Shown piece after piece: positions 46,576 to 56,601 of a stretch of DNA of 64,000 bases; positions within the stretch are counted from its first letter, which is position 1, and each line of letters starts with the position of its first letter. The stretch is from NCBI RefSeq assembly GCF_017948405.1, contig NZ_CP072844.1, forward strand, positions 2,790,001-2,854,000, in the 5' to 3' direction. A program made the translations under genes and the position numbers. Under the pieces are notes generated by a model. The model did no database searches. It was not told the origin of the DNA and saw only the letters and a program-made list of their open reading frames with translations. The stretch is from Psychrosphaera aestuarii. GTDB taxonomy: Bacteria; Pseudomonadota; Gammaproteobacteria; Enterobacterales; Alteromonadaceae.

Positions 46576-47761
46576 TAAAGTCTATTGGTTTTGGTTTTGG
46601 GCTTGTGCTAAATCTAAATGGTTTATCCTCACTAGGTTGATCTGGGATCAACTGACTAATAATAAGGCTACAGATTGCAAAAGACGCTCCAATCATAAAC
46701 ACTAAAGTACTTGAATATAACCATACTAAACCTAACATCACGGGTATTATTACTGCCGCAATATGGTTAATTGTAAAGCTAACAGAGGCTGTAGCGGCTA
46801 TATCCTTTTGATCAGCAATTTTTTGAAAGTACGTTTTTATGGCAATGGCCAACGCGAAAAACATATGATCAATGACATACAAGGCTGCGGCAATTTCTGC
46901 GGTTTCGACTAATGCATAGCCGACAAATACAAATATAAGTCCAACATATTCAAAGGTTAACGCTCGACGCTCACCGATTTTTCCAACCCACTGCCCTATT
47001 TTACTGGCAAATAACAAGTTAAATATGTAGTTGACGCCAAACAGCAAACTAATTTCACCAACACTGTAACCAAACTTTTCAACCATCATAAAGCCGGCAA
47101 AGACCATAAAGATTTGTCTTCGAGCGCCACTTAGAAAAGTTAACGCGTAGTAAAGCATGTAGTTCTTTTTAAGCACTATTTTTTTAGTTTGCACATGAGG
47201 TTGTTCGTACATAGGAAAGCCAAAAAATAGCAATAATGCCACCGCAAAACCAACACCACCTGCAATTAAGTAAGTCGTTTTGTAGGTTACCTCAAGCCAT
47301 TCCATTAACACCCAAATGCCGCCAAAAGCCAGTAATGATGCAAATGACTTCATCGCTAAGGCTTGTCCTAAAAAATGTGCAGACTCTTTTTTATCGACCC
47401 ATTGCAAAGTGAGGCTCTGCTGCGTTGTTTCGTAATAATGAAAGCCGATAGACATTATAAAGGTCGTCACGTACAAACCGTACTCAGTAGGGAAATAACC
47501 GGTAAATGCGACGCCTATACTCAATACCGCTATTGAATATATTGCAAATCGTTGCTCTTTTATAAAAAGCAAAATATAAATAGCCGTGAACGCTAAAAAT
47601 CCTGGTATCTCTCGGATTGACTGCAACATACCAATCTCGGCACCGGTAAAAGCCGCTTTTTCAATGACGAAGTTATTGAGCAAGGTAGCCCAAACCGCAA
47701 AAACAAACGGTAAAATAAAGGCCATCGCTAGTAAAAAAACCTTAGGACTCAAACGCGTCAC
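46565..47761 (-). CDS. Major facilitator superfamily transporter
   Basis: Twelve-TM inner-membrane secondary transporter, 398 residues, of unknown substrate; TRLSPKVFLLAMAFILPFVFAVWATLLNNFVIE forms TM1, and the typical MFS loop SKIGQWVGKIGERRALTFEYVG follows TM8. The frame opens upstream at a TTG lying in the ppaC terminator. GTG at 47759-47761 with GGAG 7 nt upstream is the better start. No drug-efflux or sugar signature is evident. It is translationally linked to the small basic gene that follows. Confidence 0.87.
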   Translation of the reverse strand: MTRLSPKVFLLAMAFILPFVFAVWATLLNNFVIEKAAFTGAEIGMLQSIREIPGFLAFTAIYILLFIKEQRFAIYSIAVLSIGVAFTGYFPTEYGLYVTTFIMSIGFHYYETTQQSLTLQWVDKKESAHFLGQALAMKSFASLLAFGGIWVLMEWLEVTYKTTYLIAGGVGFAVALLLFFGFPMYEQPHVQTKKIVLKKNYMLYYALTFLSGARRQIFMVFAGFMMVEKFGYSVGEISLLFGVNYIFNLLFASKIGQWVGKIGERRALTFEYVGLIFVFVGYALVETAEIAAALYVIDHMFFALAIAIKTYFQKIADQKDIAATASVSFTINHIAAVIIPVMLGLVWLYSSTLVFMIGASFAICSLIISQLIPDQPSEDKPFRFSTSPKPKPIDFNAK

Positions 47762-47792
47762 ATCTACACTCCAAATTATTTGTTTTATTAAA

Positions 47793-47820
47793 CAAAAAAG
47801 CCGCGATAACAATCACGGCT
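47793..47820 (-). terminator. Terminator of ppaC
   Basis: On the minus strand, AGCCGTGAT (47820-47812) pairs with ATCGCGGCT (47807-47799) with one G-U pair and loop TGTT, followed by six T residues. Confidence 0.88.
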
Positions 47821-47857
47821 TAATGTTTTACGTAAGACCAAATCTTACACTAGGAAA

Positions 47858-48781
47858 CTAAGCAACAAAGCTATCTTGTAATGGTGGCACTACCTGTTTT
47901 TTACGGCTTAGAACGCCGTCAATCCACACACGATTGTTAACCAAAGTTACATCAAATGCTTTTTCTATTACGCTTGGATCGTCTGAAACGACTAAAAGTT
48001 CTGAACCTTCTTTCATAATATCTGTTAGCAATAAAATTACGGAATGACGATTGCCTTCCTCTTTTAATGCTTGAAGGTCAGCATGTAAGTCGTCTTTCAT
48101 TTCATCTAGCATGGCAAGGTCAATCACTTCTAACTGACCAATACCAACCAACTGTCCTTTCATGTTAAAGTCTTTAAAATCACGAAGCACAAGGTCACGT
48201 GCAGGCGTACCTTCTACGTCAGATTTTACTTTAAACATTTCCATGCCTAAATCCATGTAATCTTCAACACCTGCAATTTCCGCTAGTGCTTCAACGCATT
48301 TTATATCTGCAGTTGTACACGTTGGCGATTTAAATAAAACAGTATCACTTAAAATAGCCATCATCATTGCACCAGCTATATCTTTAGGGATAGCGATGCC
48401 TTCGAAGTCATACATCATTTTAATGATAGTATTTGTACAACCAACCGGACGAATCCAACACTCTAATGGTGTAGATGTGGTGATGTCGCCAAGTTTGTGG
48501 TGATCAATAATGCCTAAGATAGTCGCATCGTCGATATCGTCTGGACCTTGTACACGATCTGAGTGATCAACAATATAAAGGCTTTCTCCAGCATAGCTTA
48601 ATTTAAGCTCAGGTTGCTCAAAGCCAAAACGATTTAAAATGAACATAGTTTCAGGTGACAACTCACCTAAACGTGCAGGCACAGTTTCTTGACCAAGTTC
48701 AGTTTTTAAATAAGACAACGCGATGGCAGAACAAATAGAGTCTGAATCTGGAACCTTATGGCCCACTACATAATTTGGCAT
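47858..48781 (-). CDS. ppaC: Manganese-dependent inorganic pyrophosphatase (family II)
   Basis: Cytoplasmic DHH-superfamily enzyme splitting pyrophosphate. The 307-residue protein has the N-terminal NYVVGHKVPDSDSICSAIALSYL (metal-binding His, Asp), LYIVDHSDRVQ, ILGIIDHHKLGD (the DHH motif), and C-terminal SRKKQVVPPLQ that binds phosphate. The frame is open 14 codons further; ATG at 48779-48781 behind AGGTG gives the normal N-terminus. It is 182 bp downstream of the fbp start-proximal region on the same strand. Confidence 0.94.
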   Translation of the reverse strand: MPNYVVGHKVPDSDSICSAIALSYLKTELGQETVPARLGELSPETMFILNRFGFEQPELKLSYAGESLYIVDHSDRVQGPDDIDDATILGIIDHHKLGDITTSTPLECWIRPVGCTNTIIKMMYDFEGIAIPKDIAGAMMMAILSDTVLFKSPTCTTADIKCVEALAEIAGVEDYMDLGMEMFKVKSDVEGTPARDLVLRDFKDFNMKGQLVGIGQLEVIDLAMLDEMKDDLHADLQALKEEGNRHSVILLLTDIMKEGSELLVVSDDPSVIEKAFDVTLVNNRVWIDGVLSRKKQVVPPLQDSFVA

Positions 48782-48963
48782 ATCACACCTTTGATAAATT
48801 AATTTGGCTACGTACCTAGGCACGTTTATAAATAGTAAAAATGATGGCGTGAATTATAACCAAATCAATTAAAAATTCGAGCAACAAATATCGATAATAA
48901 ACAAATGAATAGTACGAGGAGAAGGTGCGCCACATTCAATGATGAACATGACGCTGATATTAC

Positions 48964-49944
48964 TTATTGATTGTGGTAATCAAGGCAGATTTTAACTTCT
49001 TGTTTGGAGCCTAAAATAACCGGTACTCGTTGATGAAGTTCCGTAGGCTGAATATCCAAAATATTCTGCTCGCCCGTCGAAATCAGGCCACCAGCTTGCT
49101 CAACTAATAAACCCATAGGGTTTGCTTCGTATAATAAACGTAATTTGTTTGGCTTGTCAGGATTGTCAGTATGGCGAGGATAAGTAAAGATGCCTCCACG
49201 ACATAAAATTCGATGTACGTCACCAACCATGCAAGCTATCCAGCGCATATTAAAGTTTTTGCCTCGAATACCCGCCTTGCCATCAAGGATGTCACGAATA
49301 TAACGCTGCATTGGGATATCCCATTTATGCTGATTAGAACTGTTTATGGCAAACTCTTGCGTTTCTTCAGGTATTGCGATGTCTTCGCGTGTTTTCAAAA
49401 ACGAGCCATGGGTTTTATCTAACGTATAAAAATGTACACCTTTGCCAGTAGTCAGCGCTAAAATTGTAGATGGGCCATACATAACATAACCCGCAGCAAC
49501 CTGATTACGTCCCGGCTGTAAAAAGTCTTGTTCGGTAATTGGCGCTCCATCTAACTTATCTTCTGGTACCGGAAGAATTGAAAATATCGTACCAGTTAAG
49601 CTATTTACATCTATATTAGAACTGCCATCTAACGGGTCAAATGCTACTAAAAACCGACCACCATGCTGACCTTCAACAATGTAATCTTCCTCTTCTGACG
49701 CGATCGCCCTTACAAAACCAGACTCTAACAACATATCTTTGAGAAGTTGATTAGACAATATATCTAGTTTTTTCTGTGTTTCACCTTGAATGTTTTCATT
49801 TAAGGTAGAGCCTAATACACCAGACAAATCCGCTTGCCCTACTCGAAAAGAGATATCTTTACACGCCGCTAATATGGTTCTAATTAAAGAAATCAGGTCT
49901 AGTTCAACGCCTTCTTTTCGTAACTCAGGAGCTAGTCTTTTCAT
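48964..49944 (-). CDS. fbp: Fructose-1,6-bisphosphatase, class 1
   Basis: Gluconeogenic enzyme hydrolysing fructose-1,6-bisphosphate. The 326-residue protein has the metal and phosphate site [22 protein letters not shown] near residue 110, [24 protein letters not shown], and [24 protein letters not shown] with the family C-terminal GQ-type helix. No ribosome site is visible before the ATG. Confidence 0.96.
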   Translation of the reverse strand: MKRLAPELRKEGVELDLISLIRTILAACKDISFRVGQADLSGVLGSTLNENIQGETQKKLDILSNQLLKDMLLESGFVRAIASEEEDYIVEGQHGGRFLVAFDPLDGSSNIDVNSLTGTIFSILPVPEDKLDGAPITEQDFLQPGRNQVAAGYVMYGPSTILALTTGKGVHFYTLDKTHGSFLKTREDIAIPEETQEFAINSSNQHKWDIPMQRYIRDILDGKAGIRGKNFNMRWIACMVGDVHRILCRGGIFTYPRHTDNPDKPNKLRLLYEANPMGLLVEQAGGLISTGEQNILDIQPTELHQRVPVILGSKQEVKICLDYHNQ

Positions 49945-50241
49945 TGTATTTAAAGCCTTTTATGGATTTGATCAGTTAACAAGCCAAACTTATCAACAAT
50001 TAAGTCAATATCGTGCCTGGACAAAATCAATAAATCCAAGCGTAACTTTTAGATGGCGCTATTCTAACCATTTTTTTACGTGAGTTGCAGTTTTTTGGAA
50101 TTATTTTATGAAAACTTTCAACCTCACTTTCATAATGGTTTTCAGTTGTGAGTTATTGGTTCACATAATTCATAAACTACGGCACACTTAAACGTAAATT
50201 TTGCCAACCTTCTAAAAACTATAAAAGTTTAAGGATGACCA

Positions 50242-52638
50242 ATGAGAATGAGTCGCTACCTACTTAGTATAATCACTTTGTTTGCTTTTTTTATGACAAG
50301 CGTGACATTTGCTGAGATTAAGTCCGTTAAGGATTTCACATCCGGCATGTTGAAAGTTGAAGGATACTTCACATTTTTCTACGATAAAAAAAGTGACAAA
50401 ATTTATTTACAAATTGAAGAGCAAAAAGAACCATTCCTGTTTCAAAGTAGCTTGCCTCATGGCTTAGGCTCAAACGATATTGGTCTTGACCGAGGCCAAC
50501 TGGGTGACACACGAGTAGTGCAGTTCGAAAGTTACGGCAATAAGGTTTTACTGACGCAACTTAATACAGATTACCGAGCAAATAGTGATAACCGCGCAGA
50601 GCAAAAAAGTGTTGAAGAGGCCTTTGCTAAGTCTGTTATTTTTGGATTTGAAATAATCGCCAAAGACAGAGGCACGTCTCTCATCGACTACACGCCATTC
50701 TTATTAAGTGATATTCACGGCGTTGCGCGTAAATTAAAAGCACAAAAGCAAGGTAATTACTCGGTTGTTAAAAACCGCAGCGCTGTAAATTTTGCTCGAA
50801 GTAAGTCATTTCCTAAAAATACAGAACTAGAGTCCATTGTTTCATTTAGTGGGAGTTCACCAGGCCAATACGTTCGTCAAGTTGCTCCTGATGCGCATAA
50901 TATTACCGTCCATATGCATCATTCTTTGGTTAAACTTCCAGATGATAACTATCAGGCACGCGCATTTCATCCGTTTAGCGGTTACTGGAGCATTAGCCAC
51001 AAAGATTATGCGGCCTCATTAGATAACAGCATGAATGTAAAAGTTATCCCACGCCATCGACTTAATGATAAAGAACCTATCGTTTATTACCTTGATCCAG
51101 GTACACCTGAACCAGTTCGCACGGCTTTACTCGAAGGCGCGAGATGGTGGACAGAAGCATTTGAAGCAGCCGGCTTTAAAAACGGTTTTCAGGTTAAAAT
51201 GTTACCCGAACGAGCGGATCCAATGGATGTCCGTTATAACACAATTCAGTGGGTACACAGAGCAACTCGTGGTTGGAGTTATGGCGCATCAGTCATAGAT
51301 CCTAGAACTGGCGAAATAATAAAGGGACACGTTACGCTAGGTTCATTGCGCGTTAGACATGATTACCTGCTAGCACAAGGGTTAACTGGACCATTTAAGA
51401 ACTCTGTAGATAACGATACCAGTAAAATAAAAGACATGGCCTTAGCTCGAATTCGCCAACTTGCGGCTCATGAAATTGGTCACACTCTCGGTATTGCCCA
51501 TAACTTTGCTGCGTCAGCAAATAATAGAGCCTCGGTAATGGACTATCCGCATCCTTATGTAAAGATAGTAGATGACAAAATAGATTTGTCTGATGCCTAT
51601 TCCGAAGGCATTGGCGAGTGGGACAAATATGTTATTAAGTACGGTTATCAACAGTTTTCATCCAAAGAAGAAGAAACCACAGCGCTTAGTGAGTTAATTT
51701 CAAAAACAAGAGCGCAAGGTTTGCTTTATATGTCTGACTCTGATGCTCGACCGTTAAGTGGCGCGCACCCTAGTGGACACTTATGGGACAACGGAAAAAA
51801 CCCGGCTGCAGAACTAGATAGAGTAATGGCAATACGTAAGCTTGCGCTTGCGAAATTTGGTCTAGATAACTTAGCTCCTAACCAACCCATATCGGATCTT
51901 GAAGAAATATTAATGCCTATTTATTACTTCCATCGTTATCAAACAACAGCTGCAGTGAAGTTAATTGGTGGGCTTGAATATAATTATGCGATAAAAGAGC
52001 CAAATAGTGTTTCCGATGTAAGTCCGGTAAATGTTGAGCAACAATCACAAGCCTTAGCGTCGTTACTGAAGACTCTACATGCTAAAACTCTGACATTACC
52101 AACCTCTATTATTGATGTCATTCCGCCTAAAGCATACGGTAGTTATCGTAATAGGGAGAGCGGCCCAAATAAAACTGGGCTAGCATTTGACCCCGTAACC
52201 CTAGCTGCGGCGAGTGCAAACCACACCTTGTCTGGATTGTTACAGCCGGCTCGTCTTGCAAGAATTGCCCAGCAAGCAAATCTAAATAGCGGATACCTAA
52301 CGGTAGGTGAGTACCTACAAACAATAATTGCAACTACAGTTAAAAGCAAAGCTTCTGTAGGTCTAGAGTCTGCTGTTCAACAGAGAGTTGGCGCACTAAC
52401 AATTGAAATATTAGTCTCTACTCTTAACTCAGATAAAACCCCTGTTGAAGTGAAAGCCGATTTGTTTAATGAATTATCACAGCTTAATAGTTGGTTAAAA
52501 CAAGTCTCTTTCGATGTTAGCTCAGGTCAGCGAGGCTATTATCGTTTGTTAAGTCATCACTTGTCTTGGTATTTTGAACACAGAAAGTGGCTACCACTAG
52601 TGGATATCAGTAAACTACCTCCTGGCTCTCCAATTTAA
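50242..52638 (+). CDS. Secreted zinc metalloprotease (DUF5117/DUF5118 family)
   Basis: Large exported metallopeptidase, 798 residues. Signal peptide ends at about residue 24 (VTFAE). An N-terminal domain follows (GMLKVEGYFTFFYDKKSDKIYLQ, FESYGNKVLLTQLNTDYRA), then the metzincin-type zinc motif HEIGHTLGIAHNFAAS near residue 410, with a Met-turn candidate RASVMDYPHPYV. The ending SHHLSWYFEHRKWLPLVD is not a barrel. It is probably periplasmic or outer-membrane-associated. It is preceded by a 297-bp region with no gene. AAGGA lies 7 nt before the ATG. Confidence 0.88.
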   Translation: MRMSRYLLSIITLFAFFMTSVTFAEIKSVKDFTSGMLKVEGYFTFFYDKKSDKIYLQIEEQKEPFLFQSSLPHGLGSNDIGLDRGQLGDTRVVQFESYGNKVLLTQLNTDYRANSDNRAEQKSVEEAFAKSVIFGFEIIAKDRGTSLIDYTPFLLSDIHGVARKLKAQKQGNYSVVKNRSAVNFARSKSFPKNTELESIVSFSGSSPGQYVRQVAPDAHNITVHMHHSLVKLPDDNYQARAFHPFSGYWSISHKDYAASLDNSMNVKVIPRHRLNDKEPIVYYLDPGTPEPVRTALLEGARWWTEAFEAAGFKNGFQVKMLPERADPMDVRYNTIQWVHRATRGWSYGASVIDPRTGEIIKGHVTLGSLRVRHDYLLAQGLTGPFKNSVDNDTSKIKDMALARIRQLAAHEIGHTLGIAHNFAASANNRASVMDYPHPYVKIVDDKIDLSDAYSEGIGEWDKYVIKYGYQQFSSKEEETTALSELISKTRAQGLLYMSDSDARPLSGAHPSGHLWDNGKNPAAELDRVMAIRKLALAKFGLDNLAPNQPISDLEEILMPIYYFHRYQTTAAVKLIGGLEYNYAIKEPNSVSDVSPVNVEQQSQALASLLKTLHAKTLTLPTSIIDVIPPKAYGSYRNRESGPNKTGLAFDPVTLAAASANHTLSGLLQPARLARIAQQANLNSGYLTVGEYLQTIIATTVKSKASVGLESAVQQRVGALTIEILVSTLNSDKTPVEVKADLFNELSQLNSWLKQVSFDVSSGQRGYYRLLSHHLSWYFEHRKWLPLVDISKLPPGSPI

Positions 52639-52654
52639 CGAACAGATTTTATTT

Positions 52655-54040
52655 ATGCATATACATATTCTAGGCATTTGTGGCACCTTCATGGGCGGTA
52701 TTGCAGCTATTGCTAAACAACTGGGTCATCACGTGACTGGTTCAGATTTAAATGTTTATCCACCCATGTCTACACAGCTAGAGCAGTTAGGTATTGCTTT
52801 AACGACGGGTTGGGATGAACAACAGTTTAAGCCAGAGCCGGATCTCGTTATTATCGGTAATGCAATGTCGAGAGGCAATCCCGCTGTCGAATATGTATTA
52901 GCTCGTAATTTGCCTTATACCTCCGGACCAGAATGGTTGAAACGAGAAGTCCTCCAACATCGATGGGTAGTTGCAGCCTCTGGTACTCATGGGAAAACTA
53001 CTACCGCCGGTATGGTTGCATGGCTGTTAGAGTCTTGCGGAATGAACCCTGGTTATTTAATTGGTGGAGTGCCTGGAAATTTTGACGTGTCAGCGCGCTT
53101 GGGCGACAGTCCATTTTTTGTTATCGAAGCTGACGAATACGACACGGCATTTTTCGACAAACGCAGTAAATTTGTTCATTACCTTCCTAAAACACTTATT
53201 ATCAATAACTTAGAATTTGACCACGCAGACATATTTAAAGACATTGATGCCATAAAAACTCAGTTCCATCATCTCGTGCGCATTTTACCAAATAATGGTT
53301 TATTGATTTCTAACCCAGACGAAACACACATTGAGTCTGCACTAAAATTAGGATGTTGGAGCCCTCGAGAAACCATTAGCACTTCAGGTTTGTCCACCAA
53401 CGGTGACTCCGATTGGCAAGTTTCGATAAAGCCAAATGCACTAGATTTATATGACGGTAGTAAGTTCGAGGTATACCTTAAAAGCGAATTAATTGGGACG
53501 GTTGAATGGCAGCTCACCGGCCTACATAATGTTCACAACGGTCTCGCTGCACTTGCTGCGGCTAGGCACTGTGGTATGGATATTAGCGCCTGCATCAAGG
53601 CTTTAAGCTCGTTTACCAATGCTAAGCGCCGTATGGAAGTGTTGATGCAACACAATAACATAACCTTGTATGACGATTTCGCTCATCACCCTACTGCAAT
53701 TAAAACAACACTTGCTGGGCTTCGAGCCAACGTTGGCAATCAACGTATTATCGCCATTCTAGAGCCAAGATCTAATACCATGAAAATGGGCGTGCATAAT
53801 CATACTCTCGCGTCCTCTTGGCAGGATGCTGATGAAGTATTGATATTTAACAGTGATAGCACTTGGCAGTTAGATCAGTCGCTAAATCATACACCAACCA
53901 AAATCTTCAGTAGTATTGATGCTATTATTGAACGTGTGGTTGAACTAATTAAACCCAATGACCATATAGTGGTGATGAGTAACGGCGGTTTTGGTGGTAT
54001 TCACCAACAATTAAAACAAGTGATAACGCAAAAGGGTTAA
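52655..54040 (+). CDS. mpl: Murein peptide ligase Mpl
   Basis: UDP-MurNAc:L-Ala-gamma-D-Glu-meso-DAP ligase that reuses recycled tripeptide. The Mur-ligase family is clear: [22 protein letters not shown] at the N-terminus, ATP site [19 protein letters not shown] near residue 110, and [19 protein letters not shown]. The 461-residue length matches Mpl. With the AmpG-like gene at 8 kb it indicates an active wall-recycling route. It is 7 bp before ubiX. Confidence 0.94.
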   Translation: MHIHILGICGTFMGGIAAIAKQLGHHVTGSDLNVYPPMSTQLEQLGIALTTGWDEQQFKPEPDLVIIGNAMSRGNPAVEYVLARNLPYTSGPEWLKREVLQHRWVVAASGTHGKTTTAGMVAWLLESCGMNPGYLIGGVPGNFDVSARLGDSPFFVIEADEYDTAFFDKRSKFVHYLPKTLIINNLEFDHADIFKDIDAIKTQFHHLVRILPNNGLLISNPDETHIESALKLGCWSPRETISTSGLSTNGDSDWQVSIKPNALDLYDGSKFEVYLKSELIGTVEWQLTGLHNVHNGLAALAAARHCGMDISACIKALSSFTNAKRRMEVLMQHNNITLYDDFAHHPTAIKTTLAGLRANVGNQRIIAILEPRSNTMKMGVHNHTLASSWQDADEVLIFNSDSTWQLDQSLNHTPTKIFSSIDAIIERVVELIKPNDHIVVMSNGGFGGIHQQLKQVITQKG

Positions 54041-54047
54041 TTTTTTC

Positions 54048-54695
54048 ATGTCTCAAAATAATGCTGAATCCTATATGGATAATTCTTTCAAACGACGAAT
54101 TACCATTGCTATGACAGGTGCGTCCGGTGCGCCATATGCAATAGAGCTTATTCAGCAATTAATTAATCAAGATATTAAAGTATTTTTACTGTTATCGTCC
54201 GCAGCCAAGGTCGTTTTAAAGACCGAAATGGAACTCGATATTCCAGGTAGCCCAAGTCAAGCAACCGAATGGTGTACAAGCTATTTTTCAGCTAAGCAAC
54301 ATCAAATTGAAGTTTTAGGCAAGGAGCAATGGTTTAGTCCTCCTGCATCTGGTTCAGCTGCTCCTAAGCAAATGGTAGTATTGCCCTGTTCAACCGGCAC
54401 ATTATCGGCTATCGCAACAGGTAGCTCAGATAACCTCATTGAACGTGCGGCTGATGTTGTAATTAAAGAACGCGGACAACTAATTTTGGTACCAAGGGAA
54501 ACACCTTTCTCTTCTATCCATCTAGAAAACATGCTTAAGCTGTCTAACATGGGCGTCACTATTATGCCCGCAGCTCCAGGCTTTTATCATCACCCTAAAA
54601 GCATCAATGATCTTGTACAATTTATGGTTGCTAGGGTGTTAGACCACTTACAAATCGAACAAACATTAGTGCCTCGTTGGGGCTATACTCATTAA
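54048..54695 (+). CDS. ubiX: Flavin prenyltransferase UbiX
   Basis: Makes prenylated FMN, cofactor of the UbiD decarboxylase in ubiquinone biosynthesis. The 215-residue flavoprotein has the FMN-binding [21 protein letters not shown], then [51 protein letters not shown], and [19 protein letters not shown]. ubiD is not in the window. Confidence 0.94.
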   Translation: MSQNNAESYMDNSFKRRITIAMTGASGAPYAIELIQQLINQDIKVFLLLSSAAKVVLKTEMELDIPGSPSQATEWCTSYFSAKQHQIEVLGKEQWFSPPASGSAAPKQMVVLPCSTGTLSAIATGSSDNLIERAADVVIKERGQLILVPRETPFSSIHLENMLKLSNMGVTIMPAAPGFYHHPKSINDLVQFMVARVLDHLQIEQTLVPRWGYTH

Positions 54696-54722
54696 TCGAC
54701 AATATTGAGAATAATTACGTCT

Positions 54723-55658
54723 ATGTACGCATTAGAAATTAAAGATTTAAAAAAGACTTACCACTCGAAAAATCGAACCGTTGAAGCGTTAAAGGGCATT
54801 ACACTAAATGTCCAAGAAGGTGATTTTTTCGCACTGCTTGGACCAAACGGAGCGGGTAAATCAACCACCATTGGTGTCATCAGTTCATTAGTCAATAAGT
54901 CTTCAGGTACGGTTAAAGTATTTGGCCATGATATTGATTCAGAGCTTGAACTTGCAAAATCTCATATTGGCTTAGTACCGCAAGAGTTTAATTTTAATCA
55001 GTTTGAAACGGTTTTGCAGATTGTTGTTAATCAAGCAGGTTATTATGGAGTAGAACGAAAAATAGCTCTGGAACGTGCTGAGAAATATTTGAAGCAAACT
55101 GATCTTTGGGAAAAACGTGACTCTCAAGCCCGAGCGTTATCGGGAGGCATGAAGCGACGCTTAATGATAGCCCGTGCACTCATGCACGAACCAAAACTTT
55201 TAATATTAGATGAGCCGACCGCTGGCGTGGATATTGAAATTCGCCGCAGTATGTGGGAAGCCTTACAACAGTTAAACGATGAAGGCATAACTATTATTCT
55301 AACCACACATTATCTGGAAGAAGCGGAAATGTTGTGTCGTAATATCGCCATTATTGATAAAGGCGTTATTGGTGAAAATACATCAATGAAAAACTTACTC
55401 GCCAAACTTAATGTTGAAACCTTTGTATTAGATACATCTGAGTTTAATGACGCACCAACTATTGAAGGTTTTACTTCAAAAACAAAAGACAACCACACCA
55501 TCGAAGTTGATGTTATGAAAGGGCAAGGCTTAAATAGTGTATTTACGCAACTGACAGAACAAGGCATTCAAGTATTAAGTATGAGAAACAAAGCCAATCG
55601 TTTAGAAGAGCTATTTGTACGACTAGTGGAAGATGGTAAAAAAGGAGCGAACGCATAA
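54723..55658 (+). CDS. yadG: ABC transporter ATP-binding subunit YadG
   Basis: ATPase of a two-part ABC exporter of unknown substrate. Walker A GPNGAGKSTTIGVISSLVNK near residue 40, VPQEFNFNQFETVLQIVVNQAGYYGVER, signature LSGGMKRRLMIARALMHEPKL, Walker B LLILDEPTAGVDIE, and C-terminal RLEELFVRLVEDG match E. coli YadG closely. The frame is open from a TTG at 54705, but ATG at 54723 gives the normal MYALEIKDLKKTYH. Its stop overlaps the yadH start codon (TAATG). Confidence 0.92.
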   Translation: MYALEIKDLKKTYHSKNRTVEALKGITLNVQEGDFFALLGPNGAGKSTTIGVISSLVNKSSGTVKVFGHDIDSELELAKSHIGLVPQEFNFNQFETVLQIVVNQAGYYGVERKIALERAEKYLKQTDLWEKRDSQARALSGGMKRRLMIARALMHEPKLLILDEPTAGVDIEIRRSMWEALQQLNDEGITIILTTHYLEEAEMLCRNIAIIDKGVIGENTSMKNLLAKLNVETFVLDTSEFNDAPTIEGFTSKTKDNHTIEVDVMKGQGLNSVFTQLTEQGIQVLSMRNKANRLEELFVRLVEDGKKGANA

Positions 55659-56425
55659 TGGGCAGTTATTCAGTTGCATTAAAGGCAATTTTAATAAAAG
55701 AGTGCACTCGATTTTTACGTATTTGGGTTCAAACTTTAGTGCCACCGGCCATTACTATGACCCTTTACTTTGTTATTTTCGGTAATTTAATTGGATCTAG
55801 AATTGGCGAAATGGGTGGGTATGATTACATGTCATTCATTGTCCCGGGCCTTATTATGATGTCGGTAATAACCAATTCGTATTCCAATGTCGCTAGTTCA
55901 TTTTTTAGTGCTAAATTTCAGCGCAATATCGAAGAAATGCTTGTAGCACCAGTGCCTAACTTCGTTATTGTATTGGGCTTTATTGGCGGCGGCATGCTAC
56001 GCGGCTTGCTCGTTGGCTTAATTGTTACCTGCGTGTCCTTATTGTTTGTAGATATTCAAATTCACAGCATCCCGATTCTAATTATTACCGTATTAATGAC
56101 TTCTATGGTGTTTTCATTGGCTGGATTAATAAACGCAATATTCGCAAATTCGTTTGATGACATTTCAATTATTCCAACCTTTATTTTAACGCCGCTAACT
56201 TATTTAGGCGGCGTATTTTACAGCTTAAGTCTACTACCAGACGTTTGGCAAACTGTTTCCAAAGCTAATCCAATTGTTTATATGGTTAACGCTTTTAGGT
56301 ATGGCTTTTTAGGCGTGTCTGATGTCAATCTATCTGTTGCGATAAGTATGATTGTTATTTTTGTAATTATATTTTTTACTGTCGCAATGACATTGATTAA
56401 TAAAGGCATTGGCATTCGAAGTTAG
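55658..56425 (+). CDS. yadH: ABC-2 type permease YadH
   Basis: Membrane subunit partnering YadG, 255 residues with six TM segments. The ABC-2 pattern is visible: LVPPAITMTLYFVIFGNLIGSRIG, FIVPGLIMMSVITNSYSNVASSFFSAKFQRNIEEMLVAPV, and YLGGVFYSLSLLP. It starts with ATG overlapping the yadG TAA by one base. Substrate unknown. Confidence 0.92.
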   Translation: MGSYSVALKAILIKECTRFLRIWVQTLVPPAITMTLYFVIFGNLIGSRIGEMGGYDYMSFIVPGLIMMSVITNSYSNVASSFFSAKFQRNIEEMLVAPVPNFVIVLGFIGGGMLRGLLVGLIVTCVSLLFVDIQIHSIPILIITVLMTSMVFSLAGLINAIFANSFDDISIIPTFILTPLTYLGGVFYSLSLLPDVWQTVSKANPIVYMVNAFRYGFLGVSDVNLSVAISMIVIFVIIFFTVAMTLINKGIGIRS

Positions 56426-56490
56426 ATATTTATTTGCAGTTTGCCTTGTTAGATCAAATTCTTTGTCTAAACTTAAGTCGTTACAAGCAG

Positions 56491-56560
56491 TTATGGTCAA
56501 ATTATAACCATAGAAACATTATTCAGCTCTTTATTGTTAAAGAGCTGGCGGCTTAAGCCG
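56491..56560. other. Three stacked inverted repeats after yadH
   Basis: A 6-bp pair TATGGT/ACCATA (56492-56512), a perfect 10-bp stem CAGCTCTTTA (56524-56533) with TAAAGAGCTG (56538-56547), and the 12-bp palindrome CGGCTTAAGCCG (56549-56560) lie in one 70-bp block. The middle hairpin has no T run, so it is not a simple terminator. Confidence 0.6.
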
Positions 56561-56601
56561 ATATATTTAATGCTTTCGATAAATCTATAGGTAGATTAAG
56601 T

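Noticed and set aside
49945..50241. Search for a riboswitch or small RNA between fbp and the metalloprotease gene
   Set aside because: Only AT-rich sequence with weak inverted segments is seen. No aptamer-like conserved pairing or terminator could be supported.
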